64,000 nucleotides of DNA from Dyella flagellata (GTDB lineage Bacteria > Pseudomonadota > Gammaproteobacteria > Xanthomonadales > Rhodanobacteraceae): NCBI RefSeq assembly GCF_030160275.1, contig NZ_BSOA01000036.1, positions 44,378 through 108,377 on the forward strand, written 5' to 3'. Positions 26,645-34,990 of this stretch are shown here, piece by piece (position 1 is the first letter of the stretch; every line of letters begins with the position of its first letter). The notes below the pieces were generated by a model that had not been told where the DNA came from, searched no databases, and worked only from the letters and a program-made list of their open reading frames with translations. A program made the position numbers and the translations under genes.

Positions 26645-27596
26645 GGCTGACCTGGATCCCGGCTGGGAACTCTACCGATCCTTCCTCGCCGTCATGCGCG
26701 AAGGGAGCCTGTCTGGTGCCGCGCGGATGCTGGGCATGACCCAGCCTAGCCTAGGCCGGCATGTCCGCGAGCTGGAGGAAACCCTGGGCGTCTCCTTGTT
26801 CGCTCGTTCGCCGCAGGGCCTGGCGCCCACGGATCTGGCGCACGCCTTGCTTCCACACGCGCAGGCGATGGCATCGGCCTCGGCTGCTTTGCGTCGGGCC
26901 GCCGCGACCCGGCATGACATGATGTCAGGTGTAGTGCGCATCGCCGCCAGCGAAGTGATTGGCGTGGAGGTGCTGCCGCCCATGCTTGCCGCCTTCCGGC
27001 AACGCCATCCGGGCGTGGTCATCGAATTGTCTCTGTCCAGTCAGCTGGAAAACCTGCTGCGCCGGGACGCTGATATCGCCATCCGAACGGGACGTCCCAC
27101 CCAGGACGCGCTAGTGGCACGGCACCTGGGCAAGATTGCGTTGGGCATGTATGCGCACAAGCGCTATCTGAAAGCGCATGGTTTTCCAAAAACGATCGCG
27201 GACCTCGCCACGCACGCGCTGATCGGCTTTGATCACGAAAAGCCCTATATCCGAGCCATGCGGCCGGCCGGACTGCCGTATACGCGCGAGAACTTCGCGT
27301 TGCGTACGGATAACGACCTGGCCGCTTTGGCTAGCTTGCGTGCAGGCTATGGCATCGGCTTCTGCCAATGCGGTGTCGCACAGCGCGACCCGGCGCTGGT
27401 ACGCGTGCTGGCCGACAGCTTCGATCTATCCATGGATACGTGGTTGGTGATGCATGAAGACCTACGCCGCAACATGCTGATGCGCGCGCTATACGATCAT
27501 CTCGCCATCGCATTGGTCGACTACGTCGAAACGGCGTCTCCCCCGGAGGAGACGCGTGACCGCAAGCGCATGCTTCGAGCACCAACGAAACGTTGA
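26643..27596 (+). CDS. LysR-family transcriptional regulator
   Basis: 317 residues. Winged HTH at about residues 8-66 (GSLSGAARMLGMTQPSLGRH) and a LysR substrate-binding domain from about residue 95. The effector domain carries ADIAIRTGRPTQDALVARHL, common in LTTRs acting on SDR or quinone oxidoreductase genes. Divergent from the SDR gene, with a palindrome over its own start. The C-terminal basic tail is not conserved-looking. The ligand is unknown. Confidence 0.88.
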   Translation: MADLDPGWELYRSFLAVMREGSLSGAARMLGMTQPSLGRHVRELEETLGVSLFARSPQGLAPTDLAHALLPHAQAMASASAALRRAAATRHDMMSGVVRIAASEVIGVEVLPPMLAAFRQRHPGVVIELSLSSQLENLLRRDADIAIRTGRPTQDALVARHLGKIALGMYAHKRYLKAHGFPKTIADLATHALIGFDHEKPYIRAMRPAGLPYTRENFALRTDNDLAALASLRAGYGIGFCQCGVAQRDPALVRVLADSFDLSMDTWLVMHEDLRRNMLMRALYDHLAIALVDYVETASPPEETRDRKRMLRAPTKR

Positions 27597-27622
27597 TGGC
27601 AGTCGGCGATTAGACTGAGCGC

Positions 27623-28321
27623 ATGAACGACGCCAGCCCGCTCAACCGATACCAGCTGGCCGGACTCGGCGCTTTGCTGGCCGAGCCGGCACGCGCGGCG
27701 ATCCTGCTTGCGCTGATGGACGGCAGCATGCGCCCCGCGGGTGAATTGGCGGAGATCGCCGGCGTCAGTGCCGCAACCGCCAGCGCCCATCTCAAGCGAC
27801 TGCTCGAAGGTGGCCTGCTTGGCCTGCACGAACAGGGACGTCACCGCTACTACCGCCTGGCGAATGACGATGTGGCGGCATGGCTGGAAGCGATGGCGCT
27901 GCCGCATGTGGCACTAGCCGCTCCCAAATCGGCACCGCGTGATGCTGCACTATGCCGGGCACGTACGTGCTATCGCCATCTTGCCGGGCAAATGGGGGTG
28001 GCCCTATGTGAAGCATGGTTGCAGCGTGGCTGGCTGCAAGCCGAAAGCGACGGCATGCTGCTGCTTCCTGCCGCAGCGGAGGCACTGGTGTGCGCGGGAT
28101 GGCAAGAGGCACCGACGCAACATCTGCTGCGCTTGCGTGGACGCGCTTGCCTGGATTGGACCGAGCGGCGCCTGCACCTGGGTGGTCCGCTAGGCGTCGC
28201 CATTACCAGTGCCATGCTCGATGCGGGCTGGTTACGGCGCGCGCAGCGCAATCGAGCATTACTGCCTACACCCGATGGGCTACGTAGGCTCGCCGAACTG
28301 GGTGTGCGCATCGATCATTGA
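27623..28321 (+). CDS. ArsR-type winged-helix transcriptional regulator
   Basis: 232 residues. ArsR HTH at about residues 10-85 (LLAEPARAAILLALMDG, then AATASAHLKRLLEGGLL and RHRYYRLA). A C-terminal domain of about 140 residues, unusual for the short metal-sensing ArsR proteins, carries three cysteines near residues 112, 117 and 130; these could be metal or redox ligands but no known sensor motif was recognised. No partner gene is adjacent: LysR lies upstream and the S53 protease is 659 bases downstream. Confidence 0.75.
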   Translation: MNDASPLNRYQLAGLGALLAEPARAAILLALMDGSMRPAGELAEIAGVSAATASAHLKRLLEGGLLGLHEQGRHRYYRLANDDVAAWLEAMALPHVALAAPKSAPRDAALCRARTCYRHLAGQMGVALCEAWLQRGWLQAESDGMLLLPAAAEALVCAGWQEAPTQHLLRLRGRACLDWTERRLHLGGPLGVAITSAMLDAGWLRRAQRNRALLPTPDGLRRLAELGVRIDH

Positions 28322-28980
28322 GCAAGCATTCATGCTTGTGGTCGGCGGTTTCACTTATGCAGGTAGCCGCATGCCGATTCCTGCGGAAAAACGTGAAAAT
28401 GTTGTGCACATGTGACCGTACAAGCTTGCGAAAAGCGCATGTTTTCATGGGCGTTGATTGTTGCGGCCTATCGGAAAGGCGTCATTGCAAAATCCAATCG
28501 CGTGAAGCGAAAGCTTGGCCAAAGTAGAAGGAAAACCAGTCAGGAAAGGCCGAACGGCATCGATACCGGTACGAACTCGGGCGCACGCAGGCAGCAGCTG
28601 CTCGCGAAATTAAAACGCACGCAATAGAGCATTGCTATTAAGTATGGTGTATTTCCCGTGCATATGTTTTCTTAAAAGTCGTTGCATGCGGCTTGCTTGA
28701 CGCTGACGTTTTCCCTGGATACTTTCAAACGCATTCGCCCGCAGGGAGTCACGCGGCGGATGATTCCGTGACGACGCGGCTGCAAGGGGAGCGTCGTTTG
28801 AGCGCTGGAGTCGGCACTGCCCGCAATGGGAGCGAAGGGGGAGCAGCAGCACGCCGAAGCTCGGGGAATCGCAAGCGTCCACTGTTCCAATCGGCGTCGC
28901 GCGCCTGCGCGACTTCACTGTCATGAGGTACACGCGACCTCAGCGGTTGCGTGCGCCCTCAATAATCTGGGGAGTGAGAA
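28322..28980. other. 659-base region without a confident gene
   Basis: Upstream of the S53 protease. A small hairpin CAAGCA-TTCA-TGCTTG lies just after the ArsR stop (about 28323-28338). GTCACG...CGTGAC inverted arms lie at 28748-28772. A short Lys/Arg-rich ORF (GTG 28412 to 28627) has no Shine-Dalgarno or recognisable family. The rest is probably promoter and 5' leader of the protease; I could not pick out a -10/-35 pair with confidence. Confidence 0.4.
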
Positions 28981-31407
28981 ATGTCTAGCCGTTTTCGCAT
29001 GAAGGCCATGCTGGTTGCATTGGGCCTTGTTTCGATGAGCGCCGTGTACGTGGAAGCAGCACCTTTGCCGACCGCTGACAACGCGGTGCAGGCGCCGAGT
29101 TCGGCCATGGTGGCGATCCATCCGGCGGTCAGCTTGCACAGTGGCGATCAGGTGCTGGGCGCTTTGGCGTTTTCGCACCCGATGCATGTGGTGGTCACGC
29201 TCAAGTTGCGCAATGAGCAGCAACTGGACCAGTACATTGCCAAGCGGGGTTTCAAGCCATTGACCGCCGATCAGTTCAATGCGCAATACGCACCTACGGC
29301 GGCGCAGGCGCAGGCTGTGGCCGACTATCTGAGCAAGGCTGGGTTTAGCAACGTACACATTGCGCCCAATCGTGCGCTGGTGGAGGCCGATGGACACGCC
29401 GACACCGCGCAAGCTGCCTTCAATACGACGCTCGTGCACGTGAAAACGCACGACGGACGCGATGCTTTTGCCAATAACAGCCCCGTACACGTTCCAGCGA
29501 ACCTGCAAGCCTCCGTTAACGCGGTGCTCGGCATGCAAAACGTGCATATCTCGCACGTTTTCGCCAAGCGCCTCAATCCGAACGTGGTGCATCATGCGAA
29601 CCAGCCCTTCGCAACGGGTTCGGCGGTTGGGCATCAGCCTTCCGACTTCCCGTCGATCTATGGCGCCAGTGGCATGGGCAACGTTACCTCGGTAGCGGTC
29701 GGCTCGATCGCCCAGAGCCCCTTGACGAGTGTCAAAAGCGACTTGCAGTCGACCTTCCCCAGCGTCAGCGTGGTCGTGAAAGGCCCTGCGGGCGGTGCCA
29801 GCAGCGCCAGTGGCGATGGCGAGTGGGACCTGGATAGCCAGGACATCATCGCCATGACCGGTGTCTCGACGTATTACTTCTACAGCGCCAATTCCTTGTC
29901 CGATGCGGACCTGGAAACGGTCTACAACGATGTGGTGTCGGACAACCTGCTCAAGGCGATCGACGTCTCCCTGGGCGAATGCGAGACCACCGCGCAGTCC
30001 AGCGGCGCCGCCTCGTCGAACGACACCACGTTCAAGCAGGCCGCGGCGCAAGGCCAGACGTTCTTTGTCTCGGCCGGCGATTCGGGGGCCGATGAATGCG
30101 GTACCGGCGGGGTCACGCCAAGCTGGCCGGCCAGCTCCCAATACGTCGCCGCCGTAGGTGGCACCGAGGTCTACACCAGCCCCAACACCACCTGGCAAAG
30201 CGAAACGGTGTGGAACAACCTCAGCACCAACGAGGGCGCCACCGGAGGCAGTCCAAGCACCTTCGAGCCGATTCCGAGCTGGCAGCAGGGCGTAGCCGGC
30301 GTTACCGACCAGTCGCATCGCGGCGTGCCTGACATCGCTTTCGATGCGAGCCCGGTCAGTGGTGCGCTGGTGACGGTGGATGGCCAATCCGGTCAGCAAA
30401 TCGGCGGTACCAGTCTTGCCGCGCCGTTGGCGGTGGGCGCGTGGGCGCATGTGCTGCAGGCCAATTCCAGCCTGGGCTTTGCTCCACCGGTGATCTATCA
30501 GGTAGCGCAGTCCTCCGCGGCCAACTACGCCGCAGCCTTCCATGACATCACCTCGGGCAACAACAGCGGTGAAAACGCCGGAACCGGTTATGACTACACC
30601 ACCGGCTGGGGCAGCATGATCGTCAGCCAGTTCAGCAGTCTGGCCGGCGGCGGCTCTTCGGGTGGCGGCAGTCCGGTGGCCAGCTTTACCGATAGCGTGA
30701 GCGGGCTGACCGCGAACTTCACCAATACCTCCACGGATACCGGTGGCACCATTAACGCCTATGCGTGGACCTTCGGTGATGGCGGCACCTCGACCAGCGC
30801 CAGCCCCAGTCATACCTATACCACCGCGGGTACCTACACCGTAACGCTGAAGGTGACGGACAACACCGGTGCTACCAACAGCAGCAGTCAGCAAGTAACG
30901 GTGAGCAGCGGTGGTGGCGGCTCCGTGCAGGTGATCGCCAATCCGGACTTCACCAACGGTACGTCGTGGACGGCCAGCTCAGGTGTGCTTTGCAGCAGCG
31001 ACACCAGTAGCGCGGATTACTGCTCGGGCGAGAATCCGTACACCGGAAGCTGGTTCATGTGGCTGGATGGCTACAGTGCCGCGCACACGGATACCTTGTC
31101 GCAGTCGGTAACCATTCCGACCGGGCATTCCACGGCGACGCTGACCTATCAGCTGCACATCGATACCACGCAGAGTTCGTCGTCAGCCATCGACAAGCTG
31201 ACTGTGCAAGCGGTCGTCGGCAGCACTACCACCACGTTGGCGACGTATTCCAACCTCAATGCCAATTCGGCCTATACGGCTTATTCGGTGAACGTCAGCT
31301 CGCTGATCGGCAAGACCTTCACTTTGAAGTTCACGGGTAAGCAGCAAGGGACGGGTGGCGCGGAAACCTCGTTCGTAGTGGGCGAGGTCAAGTTGAACGC
31401 GCAGTAA
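28981..31407 (+). CDS. Secreted S53 (sedolisin/kumamolisin) serine-carboxyl protease with PKD domain
   Basis: 808 residues. Signal peptide (about 1-27), then a pro-kumamolisin activation domain (about 45-190). The S53 catalytic domain has the Glu/Asp pair E281 and D285 (GEWDLDSQD), oxyanion Asp D367 (SAGDSG) and nucleophile S478 (GGTSLAAP). The C-terminal calcium site lies in FHDITSG...GYDYTTGWGS near residue 525. A PKD domain (about 562-645) and a beta-rich C-terminal domain follow. GGGGAGTGAG lies before the ATG. Acid-active endopeptidase exported from the cell, with the T2SS operon nearby a plausible exporter. Confidence 0.93.
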   Translation: MSSRFRMKAMLVALGLVSMSAVYVEAAPLPTADNAVQAPSSAMVAIHPAVSLHSGDQVLGALAFSHPMHVVVTLKLRNEQQLDQYIAKRGFKPLTADQFNAQYAPTAAQAQAVADYLSKAGFSNVHIAPNRALVEADGHADTAQAAFNTTLVHVKTHDGRDAFANNSPVHVPANLQASVNAVLGMQNVHISHVFAKRLNPNVVHHANQPFATGSAVGHQPSDFPSIYGASGMGNVTSVAVGSIAQSPLTSVKSDLQSTFPSVSVVVKGPAGGASSASGDGEWDLDSQDIIAMTGVSTYYFYSANSLSDADLETVYNDVVSDNLLKAIDVSLGECETTAQSSGAASSNDTTFKQAAAQGQTFFVSAGDSGADECGTGGVTPSWPASSQYVAAVGGTEVYTSPNTTWQSETVWNNLSTNEGATGGSPSTFEPIPSWQQGVAGVTDQSHRGVPDIAFDASPVSGALVTVDGQSGQQIGGTSLAAPLAVGAWAHVLQANSSLGFAPPVIYQVAQSSAANYAAAFHDITSGNNSGENAGTGYDYTTGWGSMIVSQFSSLAGGGSSGGGSPVASFTDSVSGLTANFTNTSTDTGGTINAYAWTFGDGGTSTSASPSHTYTTAGTYTVTLKVTDNTGATNSSSQQVTVSSGGGGSVQVIANPDFTNGTSWTASSGVLCSSDTSSADYCSGENPYTGSWFMWLDGYSAAHTDTLSQSVTIPTGHSTATLTYQLHIDTTQSSSSAIDKLTVQAVVGSTTTTLATYSNLNANSAYTAYSVNVSSLIGKTFTLKFTGKQQGTGGAETSFVVGEVKLNAQ

Positions 31408-31418
31408 GCGCTTGTCCT

Positions 31419-31476
31419 GCCGTGCGTGCATGCACGGCCAAGTCGGAGGCAGGGCCGCGGGATGGCGACCCTGCCT
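31419..31476. terminator. Two hairpins between convergent genes
   Basis: GCCGTGC/GCACGGC at 31419-31438 and AGGCAGGG/CCCTGCCT at 31447-31476 fill the space between the S53 protease and the ABC permease. They have no strong U-tract but the position between convergent stops suggests a bidirectional transcription end. Confidence 0.5.
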
Positions 31477-31499
31477 GGGACGCGTCTGGTTGTGTAGGA

Positions 31500-32279
31500 T
31501 CAGGAACGCAAGCCGACGCCGCGCTTGAGCAGATTCAGGGCGACCCACGACAGCCCGATCACGAACAGCAGCATCACCCCGAACGCCACGGCGATGTGCA
31601 CGTCGCTGATGCCCAGCACGCCGAAGCGGAATGCGTTCACCATATACAGGATGGGGTTGACGCGCGAGATCGCCTGCCATGGCTCGCTCAGCATGTTCAC
31701 CGAATAAAACACGCCGCCAAGGTAAGTGAGCGGGGTGAGCACGAAAGTGGGGACCAAGGCAATGTCGTCGAACTTTTTCGCGTAGATCGCATTGACGAAG
31801 CCGGCAAGCGAGAAGATCGTGGCGCCGAACAGCACCGACAGCAGCGTGATCAGGATGTGCGCTACTTGCAAATGGGTGAAGAACAGTGCGATCAGCAGCA
31901 CCAGGACACCCACGGTCAGGCCGCGCGTCACCGCGCCGGTCACATAGCCAAGCAGGATTACCCAGTTCGGCATCGGCGACACCAGCATCTCTTCCACCGA
32001 GCGCTGGAATTTCGCGCCGAAGAACGAGCTGGAAATGTTGCCGTAGCTGTTGGTGATGATGCTCATCATCACCAGGCCCGGCACGATGTACTGCATATAG
32101 CTGAATTCGCCCTGGATGTTGCCGATGCGGCTGCCGATCAGCTTGCCGAAGATCACGAAGTACAGCGTCATGGTGATCGCGGGCGGGATCAGGGTCTGGG
32201 TCCAAATGCGCATGATGCGCACGATCTCGCGCCGCACGATGGTCTTGAGCGCGACGAGGTTGCCGGACATATTGCTCAT
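31500..32279 (-). CDS. ABC-2 type transporter permease (YadH-like)
   Basis: 259 residues with about six membrane helices and the ABC-2 signature region PNWVILLGYVTGAVTRGLTV (about residues 105-124). The start overlaps the stop of the ATPase gene (ATGA). With the upstream ATPase it forms an exporter of the YadGH/DrrAB class; the substrate is not shown by the sequence. Confidence 0.9.
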   Translation of the reverse strand: MSNMSGNLVALKTIVRREIVRIMRIWTQTLIPPAITMTLYFVIFGKLIGSRIGNIQGEFSYMQYIVPGLVMMSIITNSYGNISSSFFGAKFQRSVEEMLVSPMPNWVILLGYVTGAVTRGLTVGVLVLLIALFFTHLQVAHILITLLSVLFGATIFSLAGFVNAIYAKKFDDIALVPTFVLTPLTYLGGVFYSVNMLSEPWQAISRVNPILYMVNAFRFGVLGISDVHIAVAFGVMLLFVIGLSWVALNLLKRGVGLRS

Positions 32280-33238
32280 GCCGCCTTCTCCTTGGAATCC
32301 TGGCGGCCGGGCTCTTGTCGGCCGTTCTCCACCAGCCGCACGAACAGCTCTTCCAGGCGGTTGGTCTTGTTGCGCATCGAAAGCACGGTGATACCGTGTG
32401 TGGTGAGTGCATCGAACAGTGCGTTCATGGCCTGCGTGCGCGGCATTTCGGCTTCCAGCGTATGTGCGTCGACGCGGCGGAATGCAATGCCAGGAAGGCT
32501 AGGAAGTTGTTCCGGCAGCTTGTCCACGTCAAACACGAAGGTTTCCACGTCGAGCTTGGACAGCAGCTGCTTCATCGAGGTGTTTTCCACGATGGTGCCG
32601 TGGTCGATGATCGCGATGTTGCGGCACAACTGCTCGGCCTCTTCCAGGTAATGCGTGGTGAGGATGACCGTGGTGCCGGCCGCGTTGATGCCGCTGATGA
32701 ACTGCCACATCGAGCGACGGATTTCGATATCCACGCCCGCGGTGGGTTCGTCCAGGATCAGCAGGCGCGGCTCGTTCATCATCGCGCGGGCGATCATCAG
32801 GCGGCGCTTCATGCCGCCGGACAGCATGCGAGCCTGGTCCTGTGCCTTCTCCCACAGGCGCAATTCCTTCAGGTATTTCTCTGCGCGCTCGGCAGCGAGC
32901 TTGCGCGGGATGCCGTAAAACCCGCCTTGGTTCACGCAAATGTCAAACGGCTTTTCGAACTGGTTGAAGTTGATTTCCTGCGGTACCAGGCCAATCAGCT
33001 TCATCGCCTCGTTGCGCTGCTTGTTCACCGACACGCCGAAGATGCGCGCGTCGCCCTCGCTGGAGTTCACCAGCGAGGAAAGGATGCCGATCAGGGTGGA
33101 CTTGCCGGCGCCGTTCGGGCCCAGCAAGGCGAAGAAATCGCCCGGCTGTACCGTGAGGTTGATGCCCTTGAGGGCCTGGACGCCGTTGCCATAGGTCTTG
33201 CGCAGGTTTTCGACGACTAGTGCGGGGGGAGGGGACAT
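32276..33238 (-). CDS. ABC transporter ATP-binding protein (YadG-like)
   Basis: 320 residues. Walker A GPNGAGKST near residue 39, signature LSGGMKRR near 140, Walker B LLILDEPTAGVD near 159, and switch His in LTTHYLEEAEQL. A C-terminal extension of about 80 residues is usual for this group. ATG at 33238; GTG at 33247 is possible but has a poorer start context. First gene of the two-gene exporter operon, divergent from the flavoprotein reductase. Confidence 0.92.
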   Translation of the reverse strand: MSPPPALVVENLRKTYGNGVQALKGINLTVQPGDFFALLGPNGAGKSTLIGILSSLVNSSEGDARIFGVSVNKQRNEAMKLIGLVPQEINFNQFEKPFDICVNQGGFYGIPRKLAAERAEKYLKELRLWEKAQDQARMLSGGMKRRLMIARAMMNEPRLLILDEPTAGVDIEIRRSMWQFISGINAAGTTVILTTHYLEEAEQLCRNIAIIDHGTIVENTSMKQLLSKLDVETFVFDVDKLPEQLPSLPGIAFRRVDAHTLEAEMPRTQAMNALFDALTTHGITVLSMRNKTNRLEELFVRLVENGRQEPGRQDSKEKAA

Positions 33239-33265
33239 GGGCTGCACCAAAGGGTCTAGCCCCGT

Positions 33266-33271
33266 ATTATA
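33266..33271 (-). promoter_or_regulatory. -10 element of the ABC exporter operon
   Basis: Read on the minus strand this is a consensus TATAAT, 27 bases before the ATPase ATG, inside CCCG...CGGG arms at 33261-33276. The -35 is not clear, so the assignment rests on the -10 and its distance. Confidence 0.4.
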
Positions 33272-33333
33272 GCGGGCCTTGTCCCGATGACTCGTTCAGC
33301 CGGGGCGTACTGACTGTTCTTGCTGGATATCCA

Positions 33334-34080
33334 ATGGCCGAGCACTTCACTCTCCGTCTCGTCGACAGCCGCATGCTTGCGCCCAGCGTGCGCCATTTGG
33401 GCTTCGAACGCGCCGATGGACAGCCGCTGGCCTTCATTCCGGGCCAATTTCTGCAAATCCACTTCCACTATGACGACGGGACTGCGACCAAGCGCAGCTA
33501 CTCCATCGGCACCGTGGGCGACGGCCATTCGCCAGTGCAGCGCATCGAGATCGCCGTGAGCTATGTGGACGGCGGCGCGGCCACCAAGCTGCTCAGCGGC
33601 CTGGAGCTTGGCGGCACCATCGAGGCCAGCGGCCCGTATGGGCGGTTCTGCCTGCAGGACAGCGACGCGCATCCGCGCTACTTGCTGTTGGCCACGGGCA
33701 CGGGCGTAACGCCGTATCGCGCCATGTTGCCGGCATTCGAAAAGCTGTTGGCGCAGGGCGACCGGGAAGTGGTGCTGCTGTATGGCGCCCGCAATGAAAC
33801 CGAATTGCTGTACGGCGAAGAGTTCGAGGTATTCGCCCAGACCCACCCGGGCTTTTCGTTCTACGGCTGCCTCAGCCGCCAGCCGCGCGCCGCAGCGCGG
33901 CCCAATGATCGCCCGGGTCACGTGCAGGGCGTGTTGGCCGAGCTGCAGCCTTCCGCCGGCCGGGATATCGCGTACCTGTGCGGCAATCCCAACATGGTCG
34001 ATGCGGGATTCAACGCGCTGAAGGAATTTGGCCTGCCGATTCCGCAGATCCGGCGCGAAAAGTACATCTCCTCGCGCTGA
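33334..34080 (+). CDS. Ferredoxin-NADP reductase-like FAD oxidoreductase
   Basis: 248 residues. FAD-binding barrel with RSYSIGT near residue 54 (RxYS type), then an NAD(P)-binding domain with ATGTGVTPYRAML near 118 and the C-terminal CGNPNMVDAGFNAL near 217. Length and motifs match the Fpr/flavodoxin reductase superfamily; the electron acceptor is not evident. The ATG at 33334 follows a weak ribosome site. Lies divergent from the ABC exporter with a 95-base gap. Confidence 0.88.
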   Translation: MAEHFTLRLVDSRMLAPSVRHLGFERADGQPLAFIPGQFLQIHFHYDDGTATKRSYSIGTVGDGHSPVQRIEIAVSYVDGGAATKLLSGLELGGTIEASGPYGRFCLQDSDAHPRYLLLATGTGVTPYRAMLPAFEKLLAQGDREVVLLYGARNETELLYGEEFEVFAQTHPGFSFYGCLSRQPRAAARPNDRPGHVQGVLAELQPSAGRDIAYLCGNPNMVDAGFNALKEFGLPIPQIRREKYISSR

Positions 34081-34512
34081 GCGCGGCGAAAAGATTTGCA
34101 GGTGGCGCTAAAGCGCGTCGGATTCTTGCCGATAAAACTACTGCGAGGATGCAGGGTTTTGCGCAAACGTCATAGTCATGACGTTCTCAATCCCCTAACC
34201 TGCCGCTGCACCGTCCAGCTGCCCTCTGGATGGCGAAGCAGCGCATCGCTTGGCTGATTGCCTCGCGACGAAATGCCGACGCCGACAAGTGCACGTCCAA
34301 GTGCTTGTTTTACAAAGAATTCACAATTTCCAGGTCATGGCCGTCAGGTAGCATCCACGCAGGCTCCTTGTCGGTCGTATTGCATGACTTATGTGATGCG
34401 CTTGGCATTTTCGTGACAAGAGTCGGAGGAGCCTCTAAAGCGCCGGTACACCGCAGCCGATGGTGCCTACAGGTACGCGCGATTTGCGCAGGTACCGGTG
34501 GAGGGCAGCATC
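34081..34512. other. 432-base region upstream of the small pilin-like gene
   Basis: No gene. A perfect inverted repeat AACGTCAT-AGTC-ATGACGTT lies at 34166-34185. An RNA hairpin GGTAC-GCGC...GCGC-AG-GTACC lies at 34472-34496, 16 bases before the ATG of the next gene, close to its Shine-Dalgarno (GGAGGG). The latter could affect translation of the small pilin-like protein. Confidence 0.45.
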
Positions 34513-34905
34513 ATGCGTGGGATGCGTTTACTCGTACTGGTGGGTTGTTGCGTCGCGATGGCGCTGGGCTCGTCGGCCGCGAAAGCGGGCGGAGGCGGCA
34601 GCATCGAGGGTGGCACAATCACATTCACTGGTGCGGTGGTGGAGCCGACCTGCAGCGTCGCGGCAATGCCTGCTGACATGAATCTGGTCGTCAGCGCTGC
34701 GCAGGTGCATCAGTCACTGCAACGAAGCTGTTCGGACACCTCGGCGGCGGCAGCGGTAGCGAGCGCCTCCCGGCCTTACCTGGTGGATGTGGCGAGCTTG
34801 TCCGGTACGCAATCGGATCGAGTGCTGCAGTACTTCGCCAATTATGTTCGCGCGGCCCAGCCTGAATCTGCCAATCCCGTGTTGGTAACGCAAACCTATG
34901 AGTGA
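34513..34905 (+). CDS. Small type 1 pilin-like protein
   Basis: 130 residues. Signal peptide (MRGMRLLVLVGCCVAMALGS..., cleavage near 24), then GTITFTGAVVEPTCSV, the usual N-terminal strand and first cysteine of chaperone-usher pilins, a second cysteine near residue 73, and a C-terminal VTQTYE that resembles the donor-strand-completed end. Shorter than the usual 150-180. GGAGGG lies 8-9 bases before the ATG. On the opposite strand to the fim operon and facing its last gene, so it is separately transcribed. A minor subunit is likely but unproven. Confidence 0.7.
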   Translation: MRGMRLLVLVGCCVAMALGSSAAKAGGGGSIEGGTITFTGAVVEPTCSVAAMPADMNLVVSAAQVHQSLQRSCSDTSAAAAVASASRPYLVDVASLSGTQSDRVLQYFANYVRAAQPESANPVLVTQTYE

Positions 34906-34990
34906 TGCCGGTATTTATCGGTATGCCGCAAGGAAACTTGAGCGTTGATAAGTGCTCGTTACACGCTAGCGTGATGTGCTGGCCGACCGA

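Noticed and set aside
28412..28627. 71-residue Lys/Arg-rich ORF downstream of the ArsR gene
   Set aside because: GTG start without a ribosome site and no family; mentioned only as part of the leader region.
28921..30894. 657-residue minus-strand ORF over the S53 protease
   Set aside because: Antisense to a complete catalytic domain with all S53 residues; the shadow has no motifs.
31422..32651. 409-residue plus-strand ORF opposite the ABC exporter genes
   Set aside because: It is antisense to the clear permease and ATPase genes, is rich in His/Arg/Gln and has no recognisable fold.
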